The notes under the pieces are model-generated. The model was not told where the DNA came from and ran no database searches. It saw only the letters and a list, made by a program, of their open reading frames with translations. Shown one piece after another: positions 37,774 through 45,862 of a DNA stretch of 64,000 bases. Position 1 is the stretch's first letter, and each line of letters starts with the position of its first letter. Both the position numbers and the translations under genes were made by a program. Source of the DNA: Acidaminococcus massiliensis (GTDB lineage Bacteria; Bacillota; Negativicutes; Acidaminococcales; Acidaminococcaceae); the NCBI RefSeq assembly GCF_900095825.1, contig NZ_LT608315.1, positions 795,872 to 859,871 of the forward strand, read 5' to 3'.

Positions 37774-39577
37774 CGTCCTTATGAGTTTACAGGACTATGT
37801 TACGACTCCTATGAAAGGCATAGGGAAAGAAACGACAGAAGTCACAAAAAAGATGAAGAAGGCACAGAATGCCTTGAAGAGTGTTGGGAACAGCGCCAAT
37901 AAAGCCTTTCTTTCCGGTGTCAAATCTGCTGCTCAATTCGCTTTGGGCCTTACTGGAATTACTACGGCCCTCTCTCTTGTTGGCATTAAAGAATTTGCTG
38001 ACAAGACCATGGAGCTAGCTGACAAACAGGAACTTGCCGAAACCCAGCTGGAAGCAGTATTGAAAAATGTGACCAGCATCCAGGATCGCGGAGGGAATGC
38101 AGTAAAGGATGCTACCGATTCTTTGAAGTCCTATGCTTCTGAACTCCAGAATACTGGTATTATCGGGGATGAAGTAACCCTGGCCGGTATGGCGCAGCTG
38201 GCAACATTCCAGATGAACGATGACCAGATCAAAGAAGTTTCTGGGAGTATGTTGGACCTTTTGGCTAAAACCAAGGGCTACAATGCGACGCAGGAAGATG
38301 CCGTAAATATTGCAAATATGATCGGTAAAGCCTATACCGGAAATGCTGGGGCTCTGGCCCGCGTTGGAATCACGATGAGTGATGCGGAAAAGGAAGCAAT
38401 CAAGAATGGGGACGCTAATGAAAGAGCCGCTATGATTGCCCAGGTTCTGAAGAACAATGTGGGCGGAGTCAACAAGGCCATGGCTGCAACTGCTACTGGT
38501 AAACAGACCCAGGCTATGAATGCCTATGGGGATATGCTGGAAGAAATCGGCAAGAAAATCATTCCTATCAAATCTGCACTGTGGCAGGCTTTTGGCAGTA
38601 TCATCCCAGTTTTACAGGCAGGATTAATGCCTATATTGGATGATATTGGGAAGGGCTTTCAAGCTGTGCTTCCAGATATTCAAAAGTTTGCTAAAGAGTT
38701 TGCGCAAAATCTTCCTAAGTATTTGGAAATGGGTAGACAAGGACTTCACAAGGTTGTGGAAACTGCTAAGTCCCTGTGGAAAGCCCTTAAACTGCTGTCC
38801 CCAGTAATCGTGGGCGTAGTTGCTGGGTTTACGGCCTTTAACATTATGACTGCAGTAGCTAGTGGGCTTAAAGCCTTAACTACGGCTATTGGGCTCTGCC
38901 GGCATGCCACATTGCTTTTCAATCTAGTACTTAAAATGAACCCGTTGTTCTTAGTCGCAGCTGCTATTGCAATCGTTATTGTGATTCTAGTGGCACTCTA
39001 CCAGCATTGGGATCAGATTAAGAAGATTGTAGGAGAAGTTTGGGAATCAGTTAAATCGGCATGTTCTAAAATGTATGATGCAGTAGTAGATTTTGTCGAT
39101 TCGGGAATTAATGCATTCAATAATTTTATTCAGTGGCTTCATGATACGTTCGTCAATGGCTGGAACGATGCTATGCAAAAACTGAGTGATTTTGCTACGG
39201 GGATTTGGGATACTGTGAGTGGCGCAGCTCATAGAGCCCTGGACTGGATTGTTGACAAAGTAGATTCAATCCGTAATGCTTTTAGCTCTATCCATTTTCC
39301 ATCTGTTGTAGATGATGGATTGGCAGGGCATGCATTAGGGACTTCTTATTTCAGTGGAGGTTTCACCAGGGTAAACGAGCATGGCGGTGAAGTCATGAAG
39401 CTTCCTAATGGAACGCAGATCATTCCTCATGATGTATCTGTAAAAGCCGCAGGTAGACATTCCCCCGTTACAGTCAATCTTACTATTCAAGGAAATGTCC
39501 TTGGCAATCAAGAGTTCTGCAATGAAATCGGAAACATGATCTTTAACCAGGTTCAGACTGCTATAGAAAACATGTAA
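37760..39577 (+). CDS. Tape measure protein
   Basis: 605 residues. N-terminal phage-tail region (MASINVLMSLQDYVTTPMKG; helices to ~300), membrane-like hydrophobic segments (LSPVIVGVVAGFTAFNIMTA; NPLFLVAAAIAIVIVILVAL, about residues 350-415) and a C-terminal VNEHGGEVMKLPNGTQIIPH motif common in tape measures. It sets tail length; 605 residues implies a tail near 90 nm by the usual 1.5 A per residue (inference). Confidence 0.92.
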   Translation: MASINVLMSLQDYVTTPMKGIGKETTEVTKKMKKAQNALKSVGNSANKAFLSGVKSAAQFALGLTGITTALSLVGIKEFADKTMELADKQELAETQLEAVLKNVTSIQDRGGNAVKDATDSLKSYASELQNTGIIGDEVTLAGMAQLATFQMNDDQIKEVSGSMLDLLAKTKGYNATQEDAVNIANMIGKAYTGNAGALARVGITMSDAEKEAIKNGDANERAAMIAQVLKNNVGGVNKAMAATATGKQTQAMNAYGDMLEEIGKKIIPIKSALWQAFGSIIPVLQAGLMPILDDIGKGFQAVLPDIQKFAKEFAQNLPKYLEMGRQGLHKVVETAKSLWKALKLLSPVIVGVVAGFTAFNIMTAVASGLKALTTAIGLCRHATLLFNLVLKMNPLFLVAAAIAIVIVILVALYQHWDQIKKIVGEVWESVKSACSKMYDAVVDFVDSGINAFNNFIQWLHDTFVNGWNDAMQKLSDFATGIWDTVSGAAHRALDWIVDKVDSIRNAFSSIHFPSVVDDGLAGHALGTSYFSGGFTRVNEHGGEVMKLPNGTQIIPHDVSVKAAGRHSPVTVNLTIQGNVLGNQEFCNEIGNMIFNQVQTAIENM

Positions 39578-39589
39578 GGAGGGATGGAA

Positions 39590-40084
39590 ATGAGTGTCAG
39601 CCTATTAAAAGCGATTGTTTTGGTTCTTCCTTTGTTTATCCCAGATAACAGAGCAAGCATTGTCTTAAGCAATGACTATGATTCTATTTTTCTTCCTGTT
39701 GTTCCAGGCTCCTTGCCTGCTATTGAAAACCCTCAGAACAATGAAACATTTTCCAGTGTTTTAGGGGATCTCAATATTATCGGGACAATGGGACTGAGAC
39801 AGATTTCATGGGATGGGTTATTACCAAACACAGCAGGTAAGTACAGCTGGTGCTTAAATTCTACTGTTGATGCAACAACGGCTATTAATTTTATCAGAAA
39901 AGCACAGCTTTCGTATAAACCGATCAGAGTGGCTATTACCTATGCCAACGGATCGGAATATTTGAATATGCTGGCTACAATTGATAAATTCACTTATTAT
40001 GCGGACAATGTCCATGATTTTCATTACTCTATTGGGTTAAAGGAGTACCGGAAGATTACAACGGAAGGAAGCCTTACTTCATGA
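39590..40084 (+). CDS. Baseplate hub-associated tail protein (XkdP position)
   Basis: 164 residues, SIVLSNDYDSIFLPVVPGSLP ... LRQISWDGLLPN. Position and fold pattern match the XkdP-type protein between tape measure and hub, but no LysM domain is visible. Start at 39590 is 7 nt after AGGAGG. Overlaps the next gene by 4 bp. Confidence 0.7.
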   Translation: MSVSLLKAIVLVLPLFIPDNRASIVLSNDYDSIFLPVVPGSLPAIENPQNNETFSSVLGDLNIIGTMGLRQISWDGLLPNTAGKYSWCLNSTVDATTAINFIRKAQLSYKPIRVAITYANGSEYLNMLATIDKFTYYADNVHDFHYSIGLKEYRKITTEGSLTS

Positions 40085-41043
40085 TTACGTTAACGGCGTA
40101 TCTGCCTGATGGGACAACAAAAGATCTTACTGCCAACACAGGCAATTATTCACTGAGTGATCATATTGACCAACTGAGCGCTGAGCTCAAATTTGACCTT
40201 ACTGCAAACCCATTGGATGCTGACTTCAAAGATCTATGGGTTCCTGTAGGGACAAAGATTTCTTTTACGCATGATAAGGTAAACTTGTTTCAAGGAATTA
40301 TTACCAAATATGACCGGAACAGTTTGGCAAACTTCGCCTATACTGCTAATGACTATGCTTATTACTTAAACAAATCCGAAATCATCATTCAGTTTAACAA
40401 TGTTACCACGACGCAGGCTATTGAACAGCTTTGCAGTGAAAATGGCATTGCGATTGGATCAATTTGTGATATTCCGACGATCGTGAACAAAATCTATAAT
40501 GGATCCAAAATTTCTGATGTGATTAAAGATTTGCTGAAGATGGCTGAAGCAGATCAAAAAGTCCATTATTATATGGAGATGCGAGAAGGAAAGCTTTGGA
40601 TCCTAAAATACAGCGATCTTTATATTCAACCAACAGATACCTTGGTGAAAAATATCATTAGTGAGTTTTCCAGTTCCTATAGCATGGAGGATATGACCAA
40701 TAAAGTGGTGGTGATCTCCAGCAAGGAAAAGAATACTCAGATCCAAGCGACTGCTGAGGATACGGACAGCCAACAGATTTATGGCACGGTCCAAAAGGTA
40801 GAAAAGGTGGATGATAAGAAGGTATCCCAGGCCCAGAGCATTGCAGATGGGATTTTGAGCGATAAGGGAAAAATAAAGAAAAGCTTCTCTGTTACGGAAT
40901 TGGGAGATGATACGGTTAGGGCGGGGCGGCTTCTCAAGTTCAATTATCCTGAAATTAATTTAGAAGGAGTGTTCCTTGTTAAAGCTTCTACCCATAACTA
41001 TTCAGGATTGAAACACACAATGCGCTTAGAATTGGAGGTGTAA
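40081..41043 (+). CDS. Baseplate hub protein (XkdQ/gp27-like)
   Basis: 320 residues: MITLTAYLPDGTTKDLTANT, VPVGTKISFTHDKVNLFQGIITKYDR, and a C-terminal KASTHNYSGLKHTMRLELEV typical of XkdQ, which forms the central hub of the contractile tail. Confidence 0.85.
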   Translation: MITLTAYLPDGTTKDLTANTGNYSLSDHIDQLSAELKFDLTANPLDADFKDLWVPVGTKISFTHDKVNLFQGIITKYDRNSLANFAYTANDYAYYLNKSEIIIQFNNVTTTQAIEQLCSENGIAIGSICDIPTIVNKIYNGSKISDVIKDLLKMAEADQKVHYYMEMREGKLWILKYSDLYIQPTDTLVKNIISEFSSSYSMEDMTNKVVVISSKEKNTQIQATAEDTDSQQIYGTVQKVEKVDDKKVSQAQSIADGILSDKGKIKKSFSVTELGDDTVRAGRLLKFNYPEINLEGVFLVKASTHNYSGLKHTMRLELEV

Positions 41044-41044
41044 C

Positions 41045-41428
41045 ATGGAAAGCTGGGCCGTCAGCTTTGCTAAGAATTTCAAAGAAAGAGACAACCCCAA
41101 GCCTATTGGGCCTTGTATTGGAAAAGTTGAATCGCTAAGCCCTGTATGCATTAGTATCCAGAGTGGCCAGCATATGCTGCGGGCAAACCAGATTTATGTG
41201 TGTAACCAACTTCTGGAGCGCAAAAGCAGCTATAACGATTTTACTTCTAAAGGGTCAGGCCAATTCCCGTGCAATGAAGGAAAAATCGCCAACGGGAACT
41301 ATGACTGCTCTGGATCTGGCAATATTCACTTAAATGCTGTTTGGAAAGTTGGGGACTTCGTAATGGTTGTCCCAGACGAATCCGGGCAGCATTTCTTCAT
41401 TGTAGATATATTAAAGGGGGTGAGCTGA
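41045..41428 (+). CDS. DUF2577 baseplate protein (XkdR-like)
   Basis: 127 residues with KVESLSPVCISIQSGQHML and VWKVGDFVMVVPDESGQHFFIVD. DUF2577/XkdR family, a small baseplate OB-like protein. Overlaps the next gene at the stop (TGATG). Confidence 0.82.
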   Translation: MESWAVSFAKNFKERDNPKPIGPCIGKVESLSPVCISIQSGQHMLRANQIYVCNQLLERKSSYNDFTSKGSGQFPCNEGKIANGNYDCSGSGNIHLNAVWKVGDFVMVVPDESGQHFFIVDILKGVS

Positions 41429-41859
41429 TGTTCCCGGCAGATGTGGATTTTTCAACTGCTGCTGAAGATGGGGCGGCAAAGCCAATAATTGATTTGACCA
41501 AACTCGGCAAATCGCTGGCTTTTGACTATAAAACGGATCGTTTTGTCCTGGTGGATGGGAAAAATAAGATTCCGACCAAAATCGATAGTATCAAACAGTG
41601 GATTGAATTGTATTTGAGAACAGCAGTAAACAAATACCTAATCTACTCCAGCGATTTTGGAGTGAATTTTTCCGATTTGGTTGGATATAGGCTTCCTCGT
41701 TCTTACCAAGTTAGTGAAATTATCAGGCGGGTAAATTCAGGGATCCTGAACAAGTGCCCCTGTGTGAGTGAAGTGAAAAACTGGTCTTTCGATGGCGCCA
41801 AGGGTTTTAGCTTTACTGTAGTTACCAATACAGGAGAGGAGGTAAAGATTAGTGAGTGA
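41428..41859 (+). CDS. DUF2634 baseplate wedge protein (XkdS-like)
   Basis: 143 residues (AFDYKTDRFVLVDGKNKIPT, ELYLRTAVNKYLIYSSDFG), the DUF2634/gp25-like family that starts sheath assembly on the baseplate. The ATG overlaps the previous stop. Confidence 0.85.
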   Translation: MFPADVDFSTAAEDGAAKPIIDLTKLGKSLAFDYKTDRFVLVDGKNKIPTKIDSIKQWIELYLRTAVNKYLIYSSDFGVNFSDLVGYRLPRSYQVSEIIRRVNSGILNKCPCVSEVKNWSFDGAKGFSFTVVTNTGEEVKISE

Positions 41860-42916
41860 TGTTGATTCCATGCATCAGGAACTGCTTAAACAGATCTCTG
41901 ATGACTACCAAAAAACTGAAGGATTCCCTACTTATGATATTCTGAGGGCCTTGGCTTTTTGTTTATTGAAGATCCAGGAATATGCGGAAGAAGTTGATAG
42001 GAAACAAGATGTAGATAATCTTACAGGAACAGACTTGGAAAGATTTATCTCTCAGAGAAAAGGCGTATCCAGGAAGAAAGCGACTTATGCGACTGCCGTA
42101 CTTACGGTGAAAACTGGCAGCGGAACTATCACAAAGGGAGATTTGTTCTCTACTTCTGGTGGAGTAAGGTTTGCAGCTGATTCAACTGTTGAAGTTGCAG
42201 AAGGAGATTCTTTCAATGTAACAGCGGTTGCTCCGGGCGCTAATGGCAATGTTGCGGGCAACACAATTACGGAAATGCCAGTTACTATTGCTGGTATCAG
42301 TGCTGTCTATAATGCAGAAGGATCTAAAGACGGATATGACGCAGAGGATGATGATTCTCTAAGAGAACGGTACTATACAGCTTTGAGAGAACCAGCAACT
42401 TCCGGGAATGTATATCATTATCGGCAGTGGGCTCTTGAAGTTTCCGGCGTAGGAGGAGCCCAGGTCTTTCCTTTGTGGAATGGAGACAATACGGTGCAAG
42501 TTGTCATCATTGATTCTGCTGGCCTTGTTCCAAGCGCTGATTTAGTGAAAGAAGTTCAAACCTATATTGACCCGGATAGTTCTGGTAAAGGGACGGGGCA
42601 GGCTCCGGTTGGCGCATATTGCACAGTGATAGCAGCTACTGCTTTAAGCATTGCCGTGTCTGCGACTTTGACTATCAGAACTAATACAACCCTTGAAGTG
42701 GTGAAAGGCCTGGTTGAAAGTGGCTTGAAGGCATATCTGAAATCTGTTGCTTTTAAATCCAAAACCATTTCCGTTGGCAAGATTGGCGATATTATTTTGA
42801 ATACCGATGGGGTTGAGGATTATGATGCACTGACTATCAATGGAGCCACAACCAAAATCACAGTACCAGATAAGTATGTTGGAGTTCTTGGAGAGGTGAC
42901 TCTCAGTGAAGAATAA
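41852..42916 (+). CDS. Baseplate J-like protein (XkdT)
   Basis: 354 residues: YPTYDILRALAFCLLKIQEYA-like N terminus, GAAGDDDSLRERYYTALREPATSGN region and VVEDYDALTINGATTKITVPD at the end. Baseplate_J family, part of the wedge that links hub and fibres. GTG start 7 nt after GGAGG. Confidence 0.92.
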   Translation: MSDVDSMHQELLKQISDDYQKTEGFPTYDILRALAFCLLKIQEYAEEVDRKQDVDNLTGTDLERFISQRKGVSRKKATYATAVLTVKTGSGTITKGDLFSTSGGVRFAADSTVEVAEGDSFNVTAVAPGANGNVAGNTITEMPVTIAGISAVYNAEGSKDGYDAEDDDSLRERYYTALREPATSGNVYHYRQWALEVSGVGGAQVFPLWNGDNTVQVVIIDSAGLVPSADLVKEVQTYIDPDSSGKGTGQAPVGAYCTVIAATALSIAVSATLTIRTNTTLEVVKGLVESGLKAYLKSVAFKSKTISVGKIGDIILNTDGVEDYDALTINGATTKITVPDKYVGVLGEVTLSEE

Positions 42917-43463
42917 AGAATATATCATTTCTGCATTGCACAAGCTGTATAGGCGTGATCCCTGGATAAACGAGCTCTTTAATGCGGCTGGCGTTAATAT
43001 GGATAAGCTCTCAGAGTATCTTGACGAAATTTATGGGAACAATTACTTTGACACGGCTACAGAAAACAAACTGAGACGGTTTGAGGCAGAAGCAGATATT
43101 GTTTATCCGAAAGGCAGCACGATTCTCAACCGAAGAAGTGCATTGCGGGCAAAATGGGTAGGCTCTGGAAAAGCAACTTTGGCGCTGCTGCAGTCTGTTG
43201 CTGATAGCTGGGGAAATGGCCTCGTAACACTCTCTTTTGAAAAAGGAAAAATCCATGTTACTTTCAATTCCCCAGTAGGAGTACCTGATGATTTAGATGG
43301 TCTGGAGAATGCATTGGGGACTGTCAAACCGGCTCATTTGGCAATCTACTATACTTTTTTGTACTACACATGGCAAAGGTATAAAGATGGCTTTACATGG
43401 CAGCAAGTCAATGAAATGACGTGGAATGGAGTAAGGAACAAGGAGGATTTATCTCATGGCTGA
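42906..43463 (+). CDS. DUF2313 baseplate protein (XkdU/YmfQ-like)
   Basis: 185 residues. LHKLYRRDPWINELFNAAGV, LRRFEAEADIVYPKGSTIL-like central segment and VPDDLDGLENALGTVKPAHL match YmfQ/DUF2313. GTG start inside the end of the J-like gene. Confidence 0.85.
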   Translation: MKNKEYIISALHKLYRRDPWINELFNAAGVNMDKLSEYLDEIYGNNYFDTATENKLRRFEAEADIVYPKGSTILNRRSALRAKWVGSGKATLALLQSVADSWGNGLVTLSFEKGKIHVTFNSPVGVPDDLDGLENALGTVKPAHLAIYYTFLYYTWQRYKDGFTWQQVNEMTWNGVRNKEDLSHG

Positions 43464-44265
43464 TTTTACTGGAATTGCTCAGACGGACAACTTAAAACTT
43501 TATAAACCTGGATATTCCAATGTGGCTGATATTGAAGTGCTTAACGCTAACGCGGATGCACTGGATGCGGCCTATAAAGCATACAAGGATACTGCAGTAG
43601 ATTTTATTGGAGCAAGTAGCTCTAAGCCTGGGGTAAGAGGATATGTACCCGCTCCTGCTGCTGGAGATCAGAACAAACTGCTGGCTGGCGATGGGACATG
43701 GAAGACACCGTTTACAGAATCTGATATTGCAAAAATTGCACATCCGGTAGGCTCTGTACTGGCTTTTGCTGATGGAACGGATCCTAATACTAAGTGGTCA
43801 GGGATGACCTGGGTACAATTCGCGCAAGGACGTACTCTTGTGGGGGCAGGGACATATTCTGAAAATGGAACTGATTACACTTACACTAACGGTGATACTG
43901 GTGGTGAAGCAAAGCATAAAATCACCTTAGCAGAAAGCCCTGGACATACCCATACTGGCACCACAAGTTCAGCTGGAGCACATAGCCATACTGGGACTAC
44001 TGGTTCTGCCGGCGGGCATAACCATACTGCGTATGGGACGCAGATTGGATATTCTGGTGGGAATGGCTGGTCAAGACATGCAGGTAATCAGTATTCTTAC
44101 GGCAATAGCACGACTAGTTGGAGTGGGGACCATACTCATACTTTTACCACGAATTGGAATGGGGCCCATACGCATACTATGACCACTAGCAGCACAGGCG
44201 GAAATGGTTATCATGAAAACCGGCAGCCCTATGTTGTCGTGACCTACTGGAAACGAACAGCCTAA
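43456..44265 (+). CDS. Tail fibre / receptor-binding protein with His-rich tip
   Basis: 269 residues. N-terminal attachment part (DNLKLYKPGYSNVADIEVLN), collar-like middle (AHPVGSVLAFADGTDPN, MTWVQFAQGRTLVGAG) and a tip with repeated H-x-H motifs (GHTHTGTTSSAGAHSHTG, HTHTF, HTHTM) before NRQPYVVVTYWKRTA. H-x-H repeats in fibre tips coordinate iron in other phages (T4 gp12-like), an expectation, not shown here. Likely host-recognition protein. Confidence 0.85.
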   Translation: MADFTGIAQTDNLKLYKPGYSNVADIEVLNANADALDAAYKAYKDTAVDFIGASSSKPGVRGYVPAPAAGDQNKLLAGDGTWKTPFTESDIAKIAHPVGSVLAFADGTDPNTKWSGMTWVQFAQGRTLVGAGTYSENGTDYTYTNGDTGGEAKHKITLAESPGHTHTGTTSSAGAHSHTGTTGSAGGHNHTAYGTQIGYSGGNGWSRHAGNQYSYGNSTTSWSGDHTHTFTTNWNGAHTHTMTTSSTGGNGYHENRQPYVVVTYWKRTA

Positions 44266-44277
44266 AGGAGGTGTAGA

Positions 44278-44610
44278 ATGGATTTCCAATTTATTTTGGC
44301 AGGGCTTTCCCCCCTGTTATCTGGAATCTTGCTGTACGAATATAAAAAGCAGAGTGCAAAGAATAAGATTGAGGATCAAATGAGGGAACAGCAGCATGCT
44401 GCTTTAGTAGGTGGTGTGGAAGCCTTACTACGGGACCGGCTGTTACATGGAATGGAAGAAGGCCTTGCAAATGGGTATGCTCCCATCAGCAAGGCGGAAT
44501 CTCTCAACAGCATGTACCTTGCCTACCATAATTTAGGAGGAAATGGGGTTGTTACAGAAACATACAAGAGATTTATGGCGCTTCCGCATGTGCCTCCGGA
44601 CCATCAGTAG
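44278..44610 (+). CDS. Phage protein with N-terminal membrane segment
   Basis: 110 residues: one membrane segment (FILAGLSPLLSGILLYEYK), then a charged helical region. Located between fibre and lysin, so it may act in lysis (for example spanin- or holin-associated), but no family is recognised. Confidence 0.5.
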   Translation: MDFQFILAGLSPLLSGILLYEYKKQSAKNKIEDQMREQQHAALVGGVEALLRDRLLHGMEEGLANGYAPISKAESLNSMYLAYHNLGGNGVVTETYKRFMALPHVPPDHQ

Positions 44611-44622
44611 GAGGTGAGTCCA

Positions 44623-44817
44623 TTGTTCCAGTTTGAAAAAATAGACTTAGAAAATATCTTGGTCATTATCGCTCTTTCGGTGAGCCTGGTAATGGCTATT
44701 TTTTATGGCCTGGATAACCTGGCAATGAGCATCGTGACCGGGCTCCTGGGGTATATTGGCGGAACGGTTAAGAGCACAGCACCGAAAGGAGGTGATAAAG
44801 ATGGCAAAAGTAATTGA
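44623..44817 (+). CDS. Holin-like small membrane protein
   Basis: 64 residues with two hydrophobic segments (ILVIIALSVSLVMAIFYGL; LAMSIVTGLLGYIGGTV) and a charged C-terminus (KGGDKDGKSN), the profile of a small holin. TTG 44623 is 8 nt after GGAGG; GTG 44614 overlaps that site. It overlaps the lysozyme gene by 17 bp. Confidence 0.6.
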   Translation: MFQFEKIDLENILVIIALSVSLVMAIFYGLDNLAMSIVTGLLGYIGGTVKSTAPKGGDKDGKSN

Positions 44818-45379
44818 TGTAAGCTACTGGCAGAAAGGACTGGACTATGATGCAGTTGTTGACGCTGGTATTAAGGGTGTGATCATCAAGATTTCTGAAG
44901 GCGAAGAACCGGAAGATACCTGGTGGGGGCATGCATCTGCGGCCAAAAAGCATGGTCTGAAATGGGGCGTGTATTGTTTCTCCCATGCATCTACTCCCGA
45001 AGAAGCTGCCGCTGAGGCAAATGAAGTCCTTTATCTGCTTGGCAGAGAGATCCCTCCGATGGGAGTGTGGTTTGACTTCGAAGCAAAGACATGTTTGCAG
45101 TGTGAAGATCCGACTGCAGTATGCAGCGCTTTCTTAAATACGATTACTGCTAAAGGAATCCCTTGCGGCATCTATGCAAGTCTCTCTACATTAGAGGATG
45201 TTATTGATGTAAGGGCACTGGGTGACTATGTTCCCTATTGGGTAGCACAGTACAACAAACGATGTGAGTTTAAGGATGACTACCCGGATAATGTGTTGGC
45301 TGGGTGGCAGTACAGCGACAGTGGCTGTATCGGTTCTACAAATGTTGATATGAATGAGTGGTATCTGGATTTAAATTAG
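44801..45379 (+). CDS. Endolysin, GH25 lysozyme
   Basis: 192 residues, a single GH25 domain: VIDVSYWQ at the start, ISEGEEPEDTWW, VYCFSHAST, VWFDFEAKTC with the catalytic acid, and GWQYSDSGCIGSTNVDMNEW at the end. Cleaves the MurNAc-GlcNAc bond. No cell-wall-binding domain and no signal peptide, so a holin is needed for release. AAAGGAGGTGATAAAG precedes the ATG. Confidence 0.93.
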   Translation: MAKVIDVSYWQKGLDYDAVVDAGIKGVIIKISEGEEPEDTWWGHASAAKKHGLKWGVYCFSHASTPEEAAAEANEVLYLLGREIPPMGVWFDFEAKTCLQCEDPTAVCSAFLNTITAKGIPCGIYASLSTLEDVIDVRALGDYVPYWVAQYNKRCEFKDDYPDNVLAGWQYSDSGCIGSTNVDMNEWYLDLN

Positions 45380-45391
45380 GAGGAAAAGATT

Positions 45392-45694
45392 ATGAGCAAA
45401 TGGACTGAATTTAGAGATCAGATTGAAGATGCGTTGAACCTGGATGATGTGACTGAGGATATGAAACAAAAGTTTGGTGACTGGTGTTTGACTATTGCTT
45501 TCCCTTTGGCTGAAAAAGTCGGGGAAAAGTTTGTAGCCAAAACTAAGGCTGATGCTGCTAATGAAAGCGGCTGGAATGCTATTAGAGATTCCGTTCTGTT
45601 CCCTGCCTTGGTATCTGGCGGCCTGTGGCTGATTAAGTACCTGCTGGTGAAAACGGGTGCTACTGAAGCACAGAAAACTGGTAATAATGTTTAA
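45392..45694 (+). CDS. Phage protein with C-terminal membrane segment
   Basis: 100 residues. Helical, acidic N-terminus and one hydrophobic segment (SVLFPALVSGGLWLIKYLLV). Last gene of the late operon, before a strong terminator; could be a lysis accessory. No family recognised. Confidence 0.5.
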   Translation: MSKWTEFRDQIEDALNLDDVTEDMKQKFGDWCLTIAFPLAEKVGEKFVAKTKADAANESGWNAIRDSVLFPALVSGGLWLIKYLLVKTGATEAQKTGNNV

Positions 45695-45731
45695 TGAAAA
45701 GAACTAAAAACTACAAGAAAATGTAACCATC

Positions 45732-45771
45732 TACCCCATCAGGCGCAAAATGCTTGATGGGGTATTTTCTT
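45732..45771 (+). terminator. Late-operon terminator
   Basis: TACCCCATCA, inner GC pairs, TGATGGGGTA, then TTTTCTTT. Closes the phage late transcript and separates it from the adhesin gene. Confidence 0.9.
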
Positions 45772-45794
45772 TATCCAATTTTTTTGAATAATTC

Positions 45795-45824
45795 TTGTCA
45801 TATTCTGTGGAAAAAGTGTAAAAT
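45795..45824 (+). promoter_or_regulatory. Adhesin promoter
   Basis: TTGTCA (45795-45800), 18 bp, TAAAAT (45819-45824), 38 bp before the adhesin ATG. An own promoter after the late terminator marks the adhesin as a separately expressed cargo gene. Confidence 0.65.
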
Positions 45825-45862
45825 AACATTGAACAGTTTTTGTAATAAGGAGGCTAAAAACT

